Origin: Acinetobacter haemolyticus
Lineage (GTDB): Bacteria > Pseudomonadota > Gammaproteobacteria > Pseudomonadales > Moraxellaceae
Length of the DNA: 64,000 nt
Direction of reading: 5' to 3'
NCBI RefSeq assembly: GCF_900406815.1
Contig: NZ_OVCN01000009.1
Location: forward strand, 92,291 to 156,290
The translations under genes were made by a program, and so were the position numbers. Below are positions 17,631 through 26,622 of the stretch, one piece after another (the stretch's first letter is position 1; the number at the start of each line of letters is the position of its first letter). The notes under the pieces are model-generated. The model did not search any database, was not told the DNA's origin, and saw nothing but the letters and a program-made list of their open reading frames with translations.

Positions 17631-18242
17631 TTAATCAGCGGTAAAAAGCTTATTTGAAATGGATATTTTTTTTGCAAGATAGTGTGCATTCGATCTTTGG
17701 CTTATTAATAATACTTGAGATTGTAGCTCTAGCTCCCCATATTCGGGTTCGACTTGCACATAATAAAGCTGTCCAAATTCATCACGAACACGAGCTTGAG
17801 CAGAAAAGCCAGGACGGGCATTGCCCGTAGAAATCGTCGCTAAACGACCAACCAAATTAGCATGCGTATGGATGACTTTAGGTTTAATGACTTGATCCAG
17901 ACAGTGAATCATAAAGACTGTAAAAAAGATGTCGATGATGAATGCTGGAATAAATAAATAGTAGGGTGAAATGAAATAATGCTGAATTGCAAAAAAAGAG
18001 AGTTCTAAAAAATAGCCTGCAAAACTAAAATTGATTAGCAGAAAAACAACAATCAGATATTTTGAAAACTTAACATCTAAAAGGGGGGAGTTTAAAATCC
18101 ATTCAGGCATCATTTTTTTTACAAGATGGCTTGGACGTAATCCAATCAAGATACCCACTGTTTCTGCTATGCTGAGTAGAATCAGAGCGACTACACTCAT
18201 GTGAAAAGGCATCAGATAGTAGTTTAGAAAAAACTCAGTCAT
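17631..18242 (-). CDS. YqiJ-like membrane protein with C-terminal OB fold
   Basis: A 203-residue protein: an N-terminal membrane part with three hydrophobic segments (about 12-35, 60-85, 88-115) and a C-terminal OB-like domain (VGRLATISTGNARPGFSAQARVRDEFGQLYYVQVEPEYGELELQSQVLLI). This matches the E. coli YqiJ layout, a NfeD-type partner of the flotillin YqiK. No flotillin gene is adjacent here. The start ATG 18242 has a weak ribosome binding site and internal ATGs at residues 11 and 14 are alternatives. The Rieske gene upstream on the same strand ends 21 bases before it. Confidence 0.75.
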   Translation of the reverse strand: MTEFFLNYYLMPFHMSVVALILLSIAETVGILIGLRPSHLVKKMMPEWILNSPLLDVKFSKYLIVVFLLINFSFAGYFLELSFFAIQHYFISPYYLFIPAFIIDIFFTVFMIHCLDQVIKPKVIHTHANLVGRLATISTGNARPGFSAQARVRDEFGQLYYVQVEPEYGELELQSQVLLISQRSNAHYLAKKISISNKLFTAD

Positions 18243-18263
18243 AGCAAAATTCTAATTTGGGAA

Positions 18264-18587
18264 TCAATCAACTATATAAATACCACCATCAGAGTGGACT
18301 TCCAAATTTACTTTTTCAAGGAAGTCACCCAGACACGGTCCAGAAATACATTCACCTGTTTCCACTGAAAACAATGCACCATGGGTTGAGCATTGTATAT
18401 ATTCTCGATCTTGATCTAAAAACTGATTTTCTAAATACTCAAGTTCTGTTTGCAAATGCGGGCAAACATTTTGATAAGCATAAAAACTACCATCTTTTTG
18501 AGTAATAAAAATAGTTGTCCCTTTCATCGTGTCAAATGCACGAGATTCACGTTCAGGGACTTCTTCAGTCATGCAAATCTTTTCCAT
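18264..18587 (-). CDS. Rieske [2Fe-2S] ferredoxin-like protein
   Basis: A 107-residue soluble protein with both Rieske cluster motifs: NVCPHLQTELE (Cys, His) and QCSTHGALFSVETGECISGP (Cys, His). It is the size of free-standing Rieske ferredoxins that feed electrons to oxygenases or are of unknown partner; no oxygenase is adjacent. The frame extends to 18677 inside the preceding kinase gene, but ATG 18587 comes one base after the kinase stop, with AGGA upstream, so this is the coupled start. Confidence 0.88.
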   Translation of the reverse strand: MEKICMTEEVPERESRAFDTMKGTTIFITQKDGSFYAYQNVCPHLQTELEYLENQFLDQDREYIQCSTHGALFSVETGECISGPCLGDFLEKVNLEVHSDGGIYIVD

Positions 18588-18588
18588 G

Positions 18589-19602
18589 TTAAGCACATTC
18601 CTGTTGAGCTTTTTTAAATTGTTCCAAGAGTTCTTCGTAATGAGCCACCGATAAACGTGGACCGAACTGGGCAACAACTTCGCTAGAGATTAAAATAGCA
18701 AGTTGAGCAGCTGCTTCCAAGCTTAAACCAGCATTGATTGCATATAGAAACGCACCTGCAAAGGCATCACCCGCACCATTGGTATCCACAGCTTCTACCG
18801 CACGACCATTGACATGAAACTGATGAGCTGCGTCTACAATTACTGCGCCTTTAGCACCTTGTGTAATCACAATATGTTGATTTTTATTTTTTAAAACTTC
18901 AATGGCGTCGTTTAAATTATCTGTTTTGCTAAACATCAAAGCTTCTTGTTCGTTACAGAACAGTAAGTCAACACCTTCATCTAAAAGTTCTTCTAAACCT
19001 GATCGCGCATATTGCACCATTGCTGGGTCAGAAAGAGACAAGGCAACTTTAACGCCATGGGCTTTAGCCAGTGCTCGTGCCTGTTTTACTGCTACACGTG
19101 CTGTGTCACTTGTTGATAAATAGCCTTCAATGTAGAGCCATTTCGCTGTTTTTAATGGTTCAAAGTCGATCTGCTCAGCTGTCAATTCAGCTGTAATACC
19201 AAGATAAGTTTGCATGGTACGTTCAGAATCTGGACTAATCAGAACCATACAAGTCCCAGTGACGCCTTCACTGATGGATTGGGTTGCTGTTTTGATGCCA
19301 GCTTCGTTTAAACCCGTCAAATAGATTGAACCGAGTTCGTCATTACCTACGCGACAACCATAAAAAGCGGTACCACCCAAAGCGCTAAAAGCTACGCTTG
19401 TATTCGCTGCTGAACCGCCACTTGCTTGTCCTTTATAAGTTTGCGTATCTTGAAGTTTTTGATATAACGCAGATTGAGTTTCACCATCAGCTAACTGCAT
19501 AGTGCCTTTTTGCAAAGCATGTTCTGTTAAAAACTCATTTGAGACTTTAAATTCTTGGTCAATGAGCGCATTTCCAATTGCAAAAAGATCAACAGTTGCC
19601 AT
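18589..19602 (-). CDS. PfkB-family nucleoside kinase, probably adenosine kinase
   Basis: A 337-residue ribokinase-fold enzyme. Seen: LFAIGNALIDQEFKV opening, the GGSAANTSVAFSALGG sugar-binding di-glycine region, and the ATP/anion-hole signature DTNGAGDAFAGAFLYA with catalytic Asp. The nearest style is the bacterial adenosine kinase group (MATVDLFAIGNALID), converting adenosine to AMP, but sugar specificity cannot be read by eye. Starts at 19626 and 19611 are in frame; ATG 19602 fits family length best. Co-transcribed with the Rieske gene (1-base gap). Confidence 0.85.
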   Translation of the reverse strand: MATVDLFAIGNALIDQEFKVSNEFLTEHALQKGTMQLADGETQSALYQKLQDTQTYKGQASGGSAANTSVAFSALGGTAFYGCRVGNDELGSIYLTGLNEAGIKTATQSISEGVTGTCMVLISPDSERTMQTYLGITAELTAEQIDFEPLKTAKWLYIEGYLSTSDTARVAVKQARALAKAHGVKVALSLSDPAMVQYARSGLEELLDEGVDLLFCNEQEALMFSKTDNLNDAIEVLKNKNQHIVITQGAKGAVIVDAAHQFHVNGRAVEAVDTNGAGDAFAGAFLYAINAGLSLEAAAQLAILISSEVVAQFGPRLSVAHYEELLEQFKKAQQECA

Positions 19603-19828
19603 GTTTGTCATCACATTAAAAATCAAAACATAAAGTTTACACTAATGCTCAGGATTACTGTAGGTTGTTCAGAAAAAATCAAGCGTTGAGTGGTTTCCTG
19701 TATTTATTCTGAATATTGCTCAGTCGATGAATTTTTCTACAAAAATAGACTAATTTACATGGATATCGATTACGATTCTTCGGTAGACTCTCAAGAGTAA
19801 CTATTTAAATAGATAAATTGGAGATCAT

Positions 19829-22768
19829 ATGACTGTCGATGTTTCTGAAAGTATTGCTAAAACGACACACCCAGCGTTTCAGTTATTACGCCAACATCAT
19901 GTAGAAGCACTCGATATTCACGTTTTAGAATATAAACACAAAGTTACTGGTGCGGTTCATTACCACTTAGCCACCAACCATGATGAAAATGTTTTTTTGG
20001 TTGCATTTAGAACTCAACCTATGGACTCGAAAGGGACAGCACATATTTTAGAACATACCGCATTATGTGGTTCTGAAAAATTTCCTGTTCGTGATCCATT
20101 CTTTCTCATGATTCGCCGTTCACTTAATACTTTTATGAATGCATTTACGGCAGCAGATTGGACTGCTTATCCATTTGCAACACAGAATAAAAAAGATTTT
20201 CAAAATTTATTATCCGTTTATTTAGATGCAGCTTTCTCTGCAAATTTGAATCCTTTGGACTTTGCTCAGGAAGGAATTCGAATTGAACTTGAAAATGATC
20301 AAGCCGTTTACAAAGGTGTCGTTTTCAATGAAATGAAAGGTGCGATGAGTGCTCCTACAGATCAGCTTTATCATCAACTTGCGCACCATTTGTTCCCAGA
20401 AACGACTTATCATTACAATTCTGGTGGCGATCCTAAAGACATCCCGGATTTGAGCTATGAGCAATTGGTTGATTTCTATAAAACGCATTATCATCCGAGT
20501 AATGCTGTATTTATGACTTTTGGTAACCAAAGTGCTTATGATCTACAAGAGCAATTTGAAAACTTGGCATTACATAAGTTTTCCCAAGGTACAACTTTAT
20601 ATTCAAAACCTGAGAAGCGTTTAGCGGCGCCGATTACAGTTACAGAATCTTATGCCGTTGATAGTGAAGACTTAAAAGATAAAACTTATCATGTGCTGGC
20701 TTGGTTATTGCCAGAAACAAGCGATATTAAGTTACGCTTAGGCATGCGTTTAGTCGAAGGGATCTTATTAGAAAACTCTGCTTCACCATTGCGCCATTAT
20801 CTAGAAACTTGTGGTTACGCTCAATCCACAGGGCCAATTATGGGTGTTGATGATAGCAATTTTGAAATGACTTTCTATTGTGGCGTACAAGGTTCCAATG
20901 CTGAGCATGCAGAAACCTTCAAAAATGGTGTTTTAAATATTTTAAACAAGGTTGCATCTAAACCTGTTGACCAAGATCTGGTAGATGCAATTCTTCATCA
21001 AATTGAATTACATCAACGCGAAATCAATGGTGATGGCACACCTTATGGTTTAAGTTTGATTTTGAATGGCTTGAGTAGTGCAATTCACCACAATGACCCA
21101 ATTCACGTCTGGGATGTAGATTCAGCAATTGAGCAAGTAAAAGAAGAGCTAAAAGATCCAATGTGGTTGTCTAATTTAATACAGACACACTTGCTGGATA
21201 ATCCACATCGCGTACAAATGACGTTGGTGCCAGATGCAAGCAAATCAGTTAAAGAACAACAAGATGAACAAGCGCGCTTGGCTGAAATCACAGCGCATTT
21301 GACAGAAGCGCAAAAACTAGAGATTCAGAAAAAGACAGATGCACTTAAAAAACGTCAAGATACACCTGACGATCTGGAGTTGTTGCCAAAAGTTGGTTTG
21401 GAGGACATTCCTGCCGATCTACAAATTGTACAAGGTCAATTGCGAGAGATCATTTGCAATCGTCTCGATACACCCTTAAATCTTTATCATGCTGGAACCA
21501 ATGGTATTTATTATCAACAAGTTTTGATTGAAATCCCAGATGAAATTGTTCAGTCTCCATACTTCAATTTACTGTCTATTTTGATGGGAGAAGTGGGTGC
21601 TGGTGAATACAATTATCTTGAGTTACAACAAATTCAGACCGCTGTAAGCGGTGGCTTGGGCATGGGTGCATCTTTACGAAGTAAGGTTGATGATAAGGAT
21701 CGTATTAGTGCTTGGTTGACGCTGACAACTAAATCACTTACGCAAAAACTTGATGCAATTCAGTTATTGAAATTGGCTTTTGAAAAGCTTCGATTTGATG
21801 AGAAAGATCGGATTATCGAGTTATTGCAACAACGTAAAACACGTTGGCAGTCACGTTTGTCGGGCTCTGGACATAGCTATGCGATGCAAACAGCATCTCG
21901 TCAAATGAGTGCATTGGCTCGCCGTGATTATCATAATACCGGTTTAGGTGCCTTAAATTGGCTCAGTGATCTTGTGAGTAAGATTGACAAAGATGATGAG
22001 GCTTATCAGGCACTCATTACTGAGTTACAAGCAATACATCGGATGTTATTACAAGCTCCAAAACAATTTTTATTGGTCTGTGAAGAGCATCAGTCTGATC
22101 GATTAGTTGAAGAAATTCAGAATGTTTGGGATAAGTTAGAAATTGATCCTACACCTGTAACGCTCAGCCAGATCGAGCAAGACAACAGTAATACTGATGA
22201 AGCATGGTTAATTCAAGCAAATGTACAATTCTGTGCATCTGCCTATCAAGCTGTAGATGTATCGCATCCTGATGCAGCGCCTTTGATGGTGCTAGCAGCC
22301 TATTTACGGAACGGTTTCTTGCATAGCGCGATTCGTGAAAAAGGTGGCGCATATGGTGGTGGAGCAAGCTATGATGGAAATGCGTGTTCATTCCGTTTTT
22401 ATAGCTATAGAGATCCTCGCTTAGAAGAAACTTTTAAAGATTTTGAAGCAAGTATTCAATGGTTATTAAACAGCGAACAGTACCCGTATCAACTAGAGGA
22501 AGCGATTTTAGGTCTTGTTGCAAGCATGGATAAGCCAGGTTCGCCAGCTGGTGAGGCGATTACTGCTTGTTATGCTTATTTGCATGCACGCACACCAAAA
22601 TTCCGAAAATTACTACGTGAACGCTTGTTAAATGTAACCTTGGCTGATTTGCAACGTGTTGCGAAACAATATTTACTCGAACAGAAACCAGTTAAAGCTG
22701 TTGTTGCTGCATTTGCAAAGCGTGAGGCTTTACAACAACTTGGTTTTAATATTCAACAGGTTAATTAA
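19829..22768 (+). CDS. M16C insulinase-family metalloprotease, PreP-like
   Basis: A 979-residue zinc peptidase. The inverted zinc motif HILEH (His72, Glu75, His76) is followed by the distal Glu in KGVVFNEMKGAMS about 70 residues later. The two-halved fold with a central coiled linker (EQQDEQARLAEITAHLTEAQKLEIQKK, described here in parts) and the C-terminal EKGGAYGGGASYDG motif are typical of presequence protease PreP/Cym1. It would degrade short unstructured peptides. No signal peptide is obvious, so it is probably cytosolic. GGAG lies 5 bases before ATG. Confidence 0.93.
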   Translation: MTVDVSESIAKTTHPAFQLLRQHHVEALDIHVLEYKHKVTGAVHYHLATNHDENVFLVAFRTQPMDSKGTAHILEHTALCGSEKFPVRDPFFLMIRRSLNTFMNAFTAADWTAYPFATQNKKDFQNLLSVYLDAAFSANLNPLDFAQEGIRIELENDQAVYKGVVFNEMKGAMSAPTDQLYHQLAHHLFPETTYHYNSGGDPKDIPDLSYEQLVDFYKTHYHPSNAVFMTFGNQSAYDLQEQFENLALHKFSQGTTLYSKPEKRLAAPITVTESYAVDSEDLKDKTYHVLAWLLPETSDIKLRLGMRLVEGILLENSASPLRHYLETCGYAQSTGPIMGVDDSNFEMTFYCGVQGSNAEHAETFKNGVLNILNKVASKPVDQDLVDAILHQIELHQREINGDGTPYGLSLILNGLSSAIHHNDPIHVWDVDSAIEQVKEELKDPMWLSNLIQTHLLDNPHRVQMTLVPDASKSVKEQQDEQARLAEITAHLTEAQKLEIQKKTDALKKRQDTPDDLELLPKVGLEDIPADLQIVQGQLREIICNRLDTPLNLYHAGTNGIYYQQVLIEIPDEIVQSPYFNLLSILMGEVGAGEYNYLELQQIQTAVSGGLGMGASLRSKVDDKDRISAWLTLTTKSLTQKLDAIQLLKLAFEKLRFDEKDRIIELLQQRKTRWQSRLSGSGHSYAMQTASRQMSALARRDYHNTGLGALNWLSDLVSKIDKDDEAYQALITELQAIHRMLLQAPKQFLLVCEEHQSDRLVEEIQNVWDKLEIDPTPVTLSQIEQDNSNTDEAWLIQANVQFCASAYQAVDVSHPDAAPLMVLAAYLRNGFLHSAIREKGGAYGGGASYDGNACSFRFYSYRDPRLEETFKDFEASIQWLLNSEQYPYQLEEAILGLVASMDKPGSPAGEAITACYAYLHARTPKFRKLLRERLLNVTLADLQRVAKQYLLEQKPVKAVVAAFAKREALQQLGFNIQQVN

Positions 22769-22788
22769 AATAAAAGTTGGAGACATCT

Positions 22789-23958
22789 ATGACGTTCAAA
22801 TCATTTGAACGTAGTCATCTTGGGCTGAGTGTTATTACGATACTCAGTTCACTCACTACGTCATTGGCAAATGCACAAGCGACAGCACCTGCAAGCCCAG
22901 CCACTGCTGAAGCCTGTGTCGCTTTAGCATCCAATGCAGACCGTTTAGCATGTTATGACCGTCTTTTTAAAGCACCCACCATTATCGAGTCAGTGGAGCA
23001 ACCAGCACCAGAACCTGTTTTGGCTGCATCTGCGCCTGTGGTAGAGCGTAAAGAAAGTCCGCAAGCAGAGTCACTAAAAGACAAAGTTGTACAGAAAGTC
23101 AGTGATTTTCACATATTAGGACCAGCCCCAAAGTTTGATCCAAACGTGTCGTTATTAGACCGCCGCTGGGAGCTTTCAGAAGAAAGTAAATTAGGTGCTT
23201 GGAATATCCGTGCCTATCAACCAGTCTATTTGTTACCTGTATTTTGGACCAGTAATAAAAATGAATTTCCAAGCAGTCCAAATCCTGTAAATACGGTAGA
23301 TGAGAAGCAAAATCTAACGTCATCTGAAGCCAAGTTTCAGCTTTCATTAAAGACCAAAGCTTGGGAAAATATCTTTGGGAATAATGGTGATCTATGGTTG
23401 GGCTATACGCAATCTTCACGCTGGCAAGTTTATAATTCAGAAGAATCACGACCATTTCGTGAGACCAATTATGAACCTGAAGCAAGTTTGATGTTTAGAA
23501 CCAATTATGAAATTTTAGGTTTGAATGCGCGTTTGCTTGGTGTCACGTTGAACCACCAATCAAATGGTCGTTCAGATCCGTTATCTCGTAGTTGGAACCG
23601 TGTGATTTTTAATCTTGGTTTTGAAAAAGATAATTTCGCACTTATGCTGCGTCCTTGGTATCGGGTAGAAGAAGATGCCAAAGATGATAATAACCCTGAT
23701 ATTAAGGATTATATTGGTCGTGGCGATTTAACCGCATTTTACCGTAAGGGTGATAATGAATTTTCTTTAATGTTACGACATTCATTAAAAGGCGGAGATC
23801 GCTCGAATGGCGCGGTTCAGTTTGATTGGGGATTTCCTATTACAGGCAAGTTGCGTGGACACTTCCAATTGTTTGATGGTTATGGTGAAAGTTTGATTGA
23901 CTATAATCACAAAGCAACTTATGTCGGTTTGGGTGTGTCGCTGATGAATTGGTATTAA
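22789..23958 (+). CDS. pldA: Outer-membrane phospholipase A
   Basis: A 389-residue beta-barrel lipase. A signal peptide (residues 1 to about 28, ending LANA) is followed by a Cys-containing segment EACVALASNADRLACYDRLF and a Pro/Ala/Val linker. The barrel begins near residue 138. The catalytic triad matches OMPLA exactly with an offset of 114: His256, Ser258 and Asn270 in NHQSNGRSDPLSRSWNR; the YTQSSRWQ and RPFRETNYEPE motifs are present. The extra N-terminal region is longer than in E. coli PldA. GGAGA lies 7 bases before ATG 22789, so the TTG at 22777 is rejected. Confidence 0.95.
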   Translation: MTFKSFERSHLGLSVITILSSLTTSLANAQATAPASPATAEACVALASNADRLACYDRLFKAPTIIESVEQPAPEPVLAASAPVVERKESPQAESLKDKVVQKVSDFHILGPAPKFDPNVSLLDRRWELSEESKLGAWNIRAYQPVYLLPVFWTSNKNEFPSSPNPVNTVDEKQNLTSSEAKFQLSLKTKAWENIFGNNGDLWLGYTQSSRWQVYNSEESRPFRETNYEPEASLMFRTNYEILGLNARLLGVTLNHQSNGRSDPLSRSWNRVIFNLGFEKDNFALMLRPWYRVEEDAKDDNNPDIKDYIGRGDLTAFYRKGDNEFSLMLRHSLKGGDRSNGAVQFDWGFPITGKLRGHFQLFDGYGESLIDYNHKATYVGLGVSLMNWY

Positions 23959-24468
23959 ATGGGCTTAAATATTCCTAAACCTTTGCTGGAGCTAGAGGCA
24001 AATTGTGGTGTATTTGCAGTTTGGTTGATTGTAAAACAATATGATACCCATATTGATATTGCTGATCTAATTCGTTTGTGTCGCCATGATCAGCAAGAAG
24101 GTACATTTACCATTGCTTTAGCTGTAGCATTAAAAAAAATAGGTTTTAAGGTCTCATTTTATACCGACCCTGATCCAAATATTGATGATAATGAAAGACA
24201 AAGTTACCTTGATGCTGAGCGTTTAAACATTCCAGTTCAAGCTGCTTTGTCTTACTTCGATATTCAGCAAGCCTTTGATCATGGGAAATTTGTCATCGTA
24301 TTCTATGATACTTTTCAAGGCGTTGGAAATCAGTCCTTAATTTATTCTATTGATGAACAACAAATTAGTTTCTGTGATCATTTTGATGTAATGACCAAAA
24401 ACGAATTTGAACAACAACGCCAAGCTGATGGTATTTGTAGGCAAGTCGTTGTTGTTGAACACGCTTAA
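23959..24468 (+). CDS. C39-peptidase-like protein, catalytic His apparently missing
   Basis: A 169-residue soluble protein whose ATG follows the pldA stop directly (TAAATG), so it is translationally coupled. The frame resembles papain-like C39 peptidases: ANCGVFAVWLIVKQY carries the expected Cys near residue 16, LAVALKKIGFKVSF matches the helix before the second domain, and FCDHFDVM supplies the late Asp. At the place where C39 enzymes have a His (usually an H-x-V-V-type strand) this protein has GVGNQSLIYSID. It may be an inactive or divergent member; a role next to phospholipase A is unknown. Confidence 0.6.
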   Translation: MGLNIPKPLLELEANCGVFAVWLIVKQYDTHIDIADLIRLCRHDQQEGTFTIALAVALKKIGFKVSFYTDPDPNIDDNERQSYLDAERLNIPVQAALSYFDIQQAFDHGKFVIVFYDTFQGVGNQSLIYSIDEQQISFCDHFDVMTKNEFEQQRQADGICRQVVVVEHA

Positions 24469-24481
24469 ATGACAATCCTCA

Positions 24482-25819
24482 TCACCCAATCTGAATATTT
24501 GCAGTAGGGTGTTTTAAACGACTCTTTTTTGGAGTAGCGATTAAATAAGCTAGTGTGAGTGGTCCTAGCCGACCCGTAAACATCAATAGGCACAGGACAA
24601 GTAGGCTGCCATCATGTAATTCTCCAGTCGCACCTCTCGACAGTCCTACGGTACAGGCGGCTGATAACACTTCGAACATCAAGTCCAGTACATCAAGTTC
24701 AGGTTCTAATATCAATATAATAAAGCCACCAAGAAATATGAGCATTCCAGTTATGGCCGCAACAGCGAGGGCTTTATAGGTCGTTTCTTGCGAAATGGCG
24801 TGATTAAAAATGCGGATTTCGTCATTACGTCGCAGAAATGCAACCACACACAACACCAAAATGACAAAGGTTCCAACTTTGATTCCGCCTGCAGTACTCA
24901 GAGAGCCACCGCCAATAAACATGAGTAACATAGTGAGAAGTGTTGTACTGTTATTCATTGAACCTGTGTCAATTGTATTGAAACCCGAGGAACGAGGTAC
25001 CGTGGCTTGAAACCATGAATTGACGGCTTGTTCACCAAGACTCATTGACCCTAATGTCATCGGATTACGTGATTCTAAGAGCCAAATCATGATGAAGGCA
25101 AATATATTGATAATAACGATGGTACTAAGAACAAGTTTGGTGTTTGGACTAAGTTTTCTCCATTTTTTATTCTGTTTAATATCCATTAAAACTAAAAAAC
25201 CGATTCCACCTAAGATGTACAAAAGACTAATGGTGAGACAAATAAAGTAATTGCCATAAAAATTGCTCAGTCCATTGTCAAATAGAGAAAATCCAGCATT
25301 GTTAAAAGCGGAGATACTATAAAAAACAGAATAGTAGAGTCCTTTGGGTATCCCATAAAGAGGAATAAAGCTGGTTGATAATATGATAGCGCCAATCAAC
25401 TCAAAGAAAATGGTATAAGCCACAACACCTTTAGCAATAAAAGTGACTTTCGATAAGCTTGTTTGTCCCAAGCTTTCTTGTGCCATCATCTGTTGCTTTA
25501 AGCCCACTTTTGGAGACAAACTGAGTGCTGCTAATATCGCAAAGGTCATAAAACCCAATCCACCCGACTGGATCATCAGCAGAATAATAAATTGTCCAAA
25601 ATGTGTATATGACTCTCCAATATTAACCACAGACAAGCCTGTAATCGTCACGGCAGAGGTCGCAGTGAAAATGGCATCCATCCAAGAAATTTGTCCAGTA
25701 TGCGAAATGGGAAGCTTAAGTAACAAAGTTCCAATTACGATAAAGCTAAGAAATCCGATGGCAAGAAGAGACGGGGGACTTAGATTAAAAATCTTTTGTG
25801 TCTGTGTTTTCGTTGTCAT
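24482..25819 (-). CDS. ktrB: K+ uptake channel subunit KtrB/TrkH type
   Basis: A 445-residue membrane protein with four membrane-pore-membrane repeats. The pore-loop glycines are in TSAVTITGLSVVN, SISAFNNAGFSLF, TVPRSSGFNTID and SAACTVGLSRGATG, the selectivity filter of K+ (Na+-coupled) Ktr transporters. GGGSLSTAGGIKVGT is the gate loop. The partner NAD-binding subunit gene lies one base upstream (25821), giving a two-gene operon. It converges on the C39-like gene. Confidence 0.93.
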   Translation of the reverse strand: MTTKTQTQKIFNLSPPSLLAIGFLSFIVIGTLLLKLPISHTGQISWMDAIFTATSAVTITGLSVVNIGESYTHFGQFIILLMIQSGGLGFMTFAILAALSLSPKVGLKQQMMAQESLGQTSLSKVTFIAKGVVAYTIFFELIGAIILSTSFIPLYGIPKGLYYSVFYSISAFNNAGFSLFDNGLSNFYGNYFICLTISLLYILGGIGFLVLMDIKQNKKWRKLSPNTKLVLSTIVIINIFAFIMIWLLESRNPMTLGSMSLGEQAVNSWFQATVPRSSGFNTIDTGSMNNSTTLLTMLLMFIGGGSLSTAGGIKVGTFVILVLCVVAFLRRNDEIRIFNHAISQETTYKALAVAAITGMLIFLGGFIILILEPELDVLDLMFEVLSAACTVGLSRGATGELHDGSLLVLCLLMFTGRLGPLTLAYLIATPKKSRLKHPTANIQIG

Positions 25820-25820
25820 T

Positions 25821-26471
25821 TTATTGGAAACACTCAGAGAGTTTTTTAAGATTTACAAGTAATCCTTCTAAGATAAGTACATCTCCTTTATTTAATGTAA
25901 AGGTGGTGTCCGTTTCATAGAAGATATCTTTATTGCGTTTAACCAATAGAAGTTTGACGTGAGGTGCTAGCTGCATCAAGCCGGATAAATTAATACCATG
26001 TAATTTTTCTTTGATTGGAACTTTAATAATAAAGTGATCATCATCCAATGCCATATATCGACTTACCATTGGATAGTTGAGTGCCTGTGCAACGCGAACA
26101 CCCATATCTTCTTCAGGATGAATAATTTTATTAATATTGAGATGAGATAAAATAGTATGGTGTGCTTTGGTTTTTGCTTTGACCCAAATTTTATCTATTC
26201 CTAGATTTTTTAAACTGAGCACGCATAAAATGCTGGCTTCGATGTCTTCACCGATTGCAACAACAACAGCATCACAGTTTTGTACATTCAACTCATCTAG
26301 TACATGTTCATCAGTAGCATCTGCGATAACCGCATGAGTAATTTTGTCTGCAAGGTTTTCGACATTACGTTTTTGGGTGTCTATGCCGATAACATCATGA
26401 TTTAGCTTAGTAAGCTCAAGTGCAACAGTTGCACCAAAACTGCCTAAACCAATGACTGCAAATTGTGCCAT
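25821..26471 (-). CDS. ktrA: K+ uptake regulatory subunit KtrA/TrkA
   Basis: A 216-residue cytosolic RCK protein. The N-terminal Rossmann core (FAVIGLGSFGATVALELT, then GIDTQKRNVENL and VVVAIGEDIEASIL) binds nucleotide (ATP/ADP in KtrA), and the C-terminal TrkA-C domain (about residues 135-216) ends in KKLSECFQ. It gates the channel encoded next (25819). First gene of the pair. Confidence 0.93.
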   Translation of the reverse strand: MAQFAVIGLGSFGATVALELTKLNHDVIGIDTQKRNVENLADKITHAVIADATDEHVLDELNVQNCDAVVVAIGEDIEASILCVLSLKNLGIDKIWVKAKTKAHHTILSHLNINKIIHPEEDMGVRVAQALNYPMVSRYMALDDDHFIIKVPIKEKLHGINLSGLMQLAPHVKLLLVKRNKDIFYETDTTFTLNKGDVLILEGLLVNLKKLSECFQ

Positions 26472-26582
26472 AACGGTCCTTAACTAAATGATTAGAATGT
26501 CTTTTTATCTATTTTAAAATGGATAAAAATTCTCTTTGTAATGATTTTGTGTTGCTCGAAAACATTTGTCTAGTACACATAA

Positions 26583-26612
26583 AAAGAAAACCGACAACTG
26601 TCGGTTTTCTTG
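26583..26612 (-). terminator. Intrinsic terminator after ilvA
   Basis: AAGAAAACCGACA / TGTCGGTTTTCTT with a two-base loop, followed on the minus strand by T-rich sequence. Confidence 0.85.
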
Positions 26613-26622
26613 ACTGTGATTT

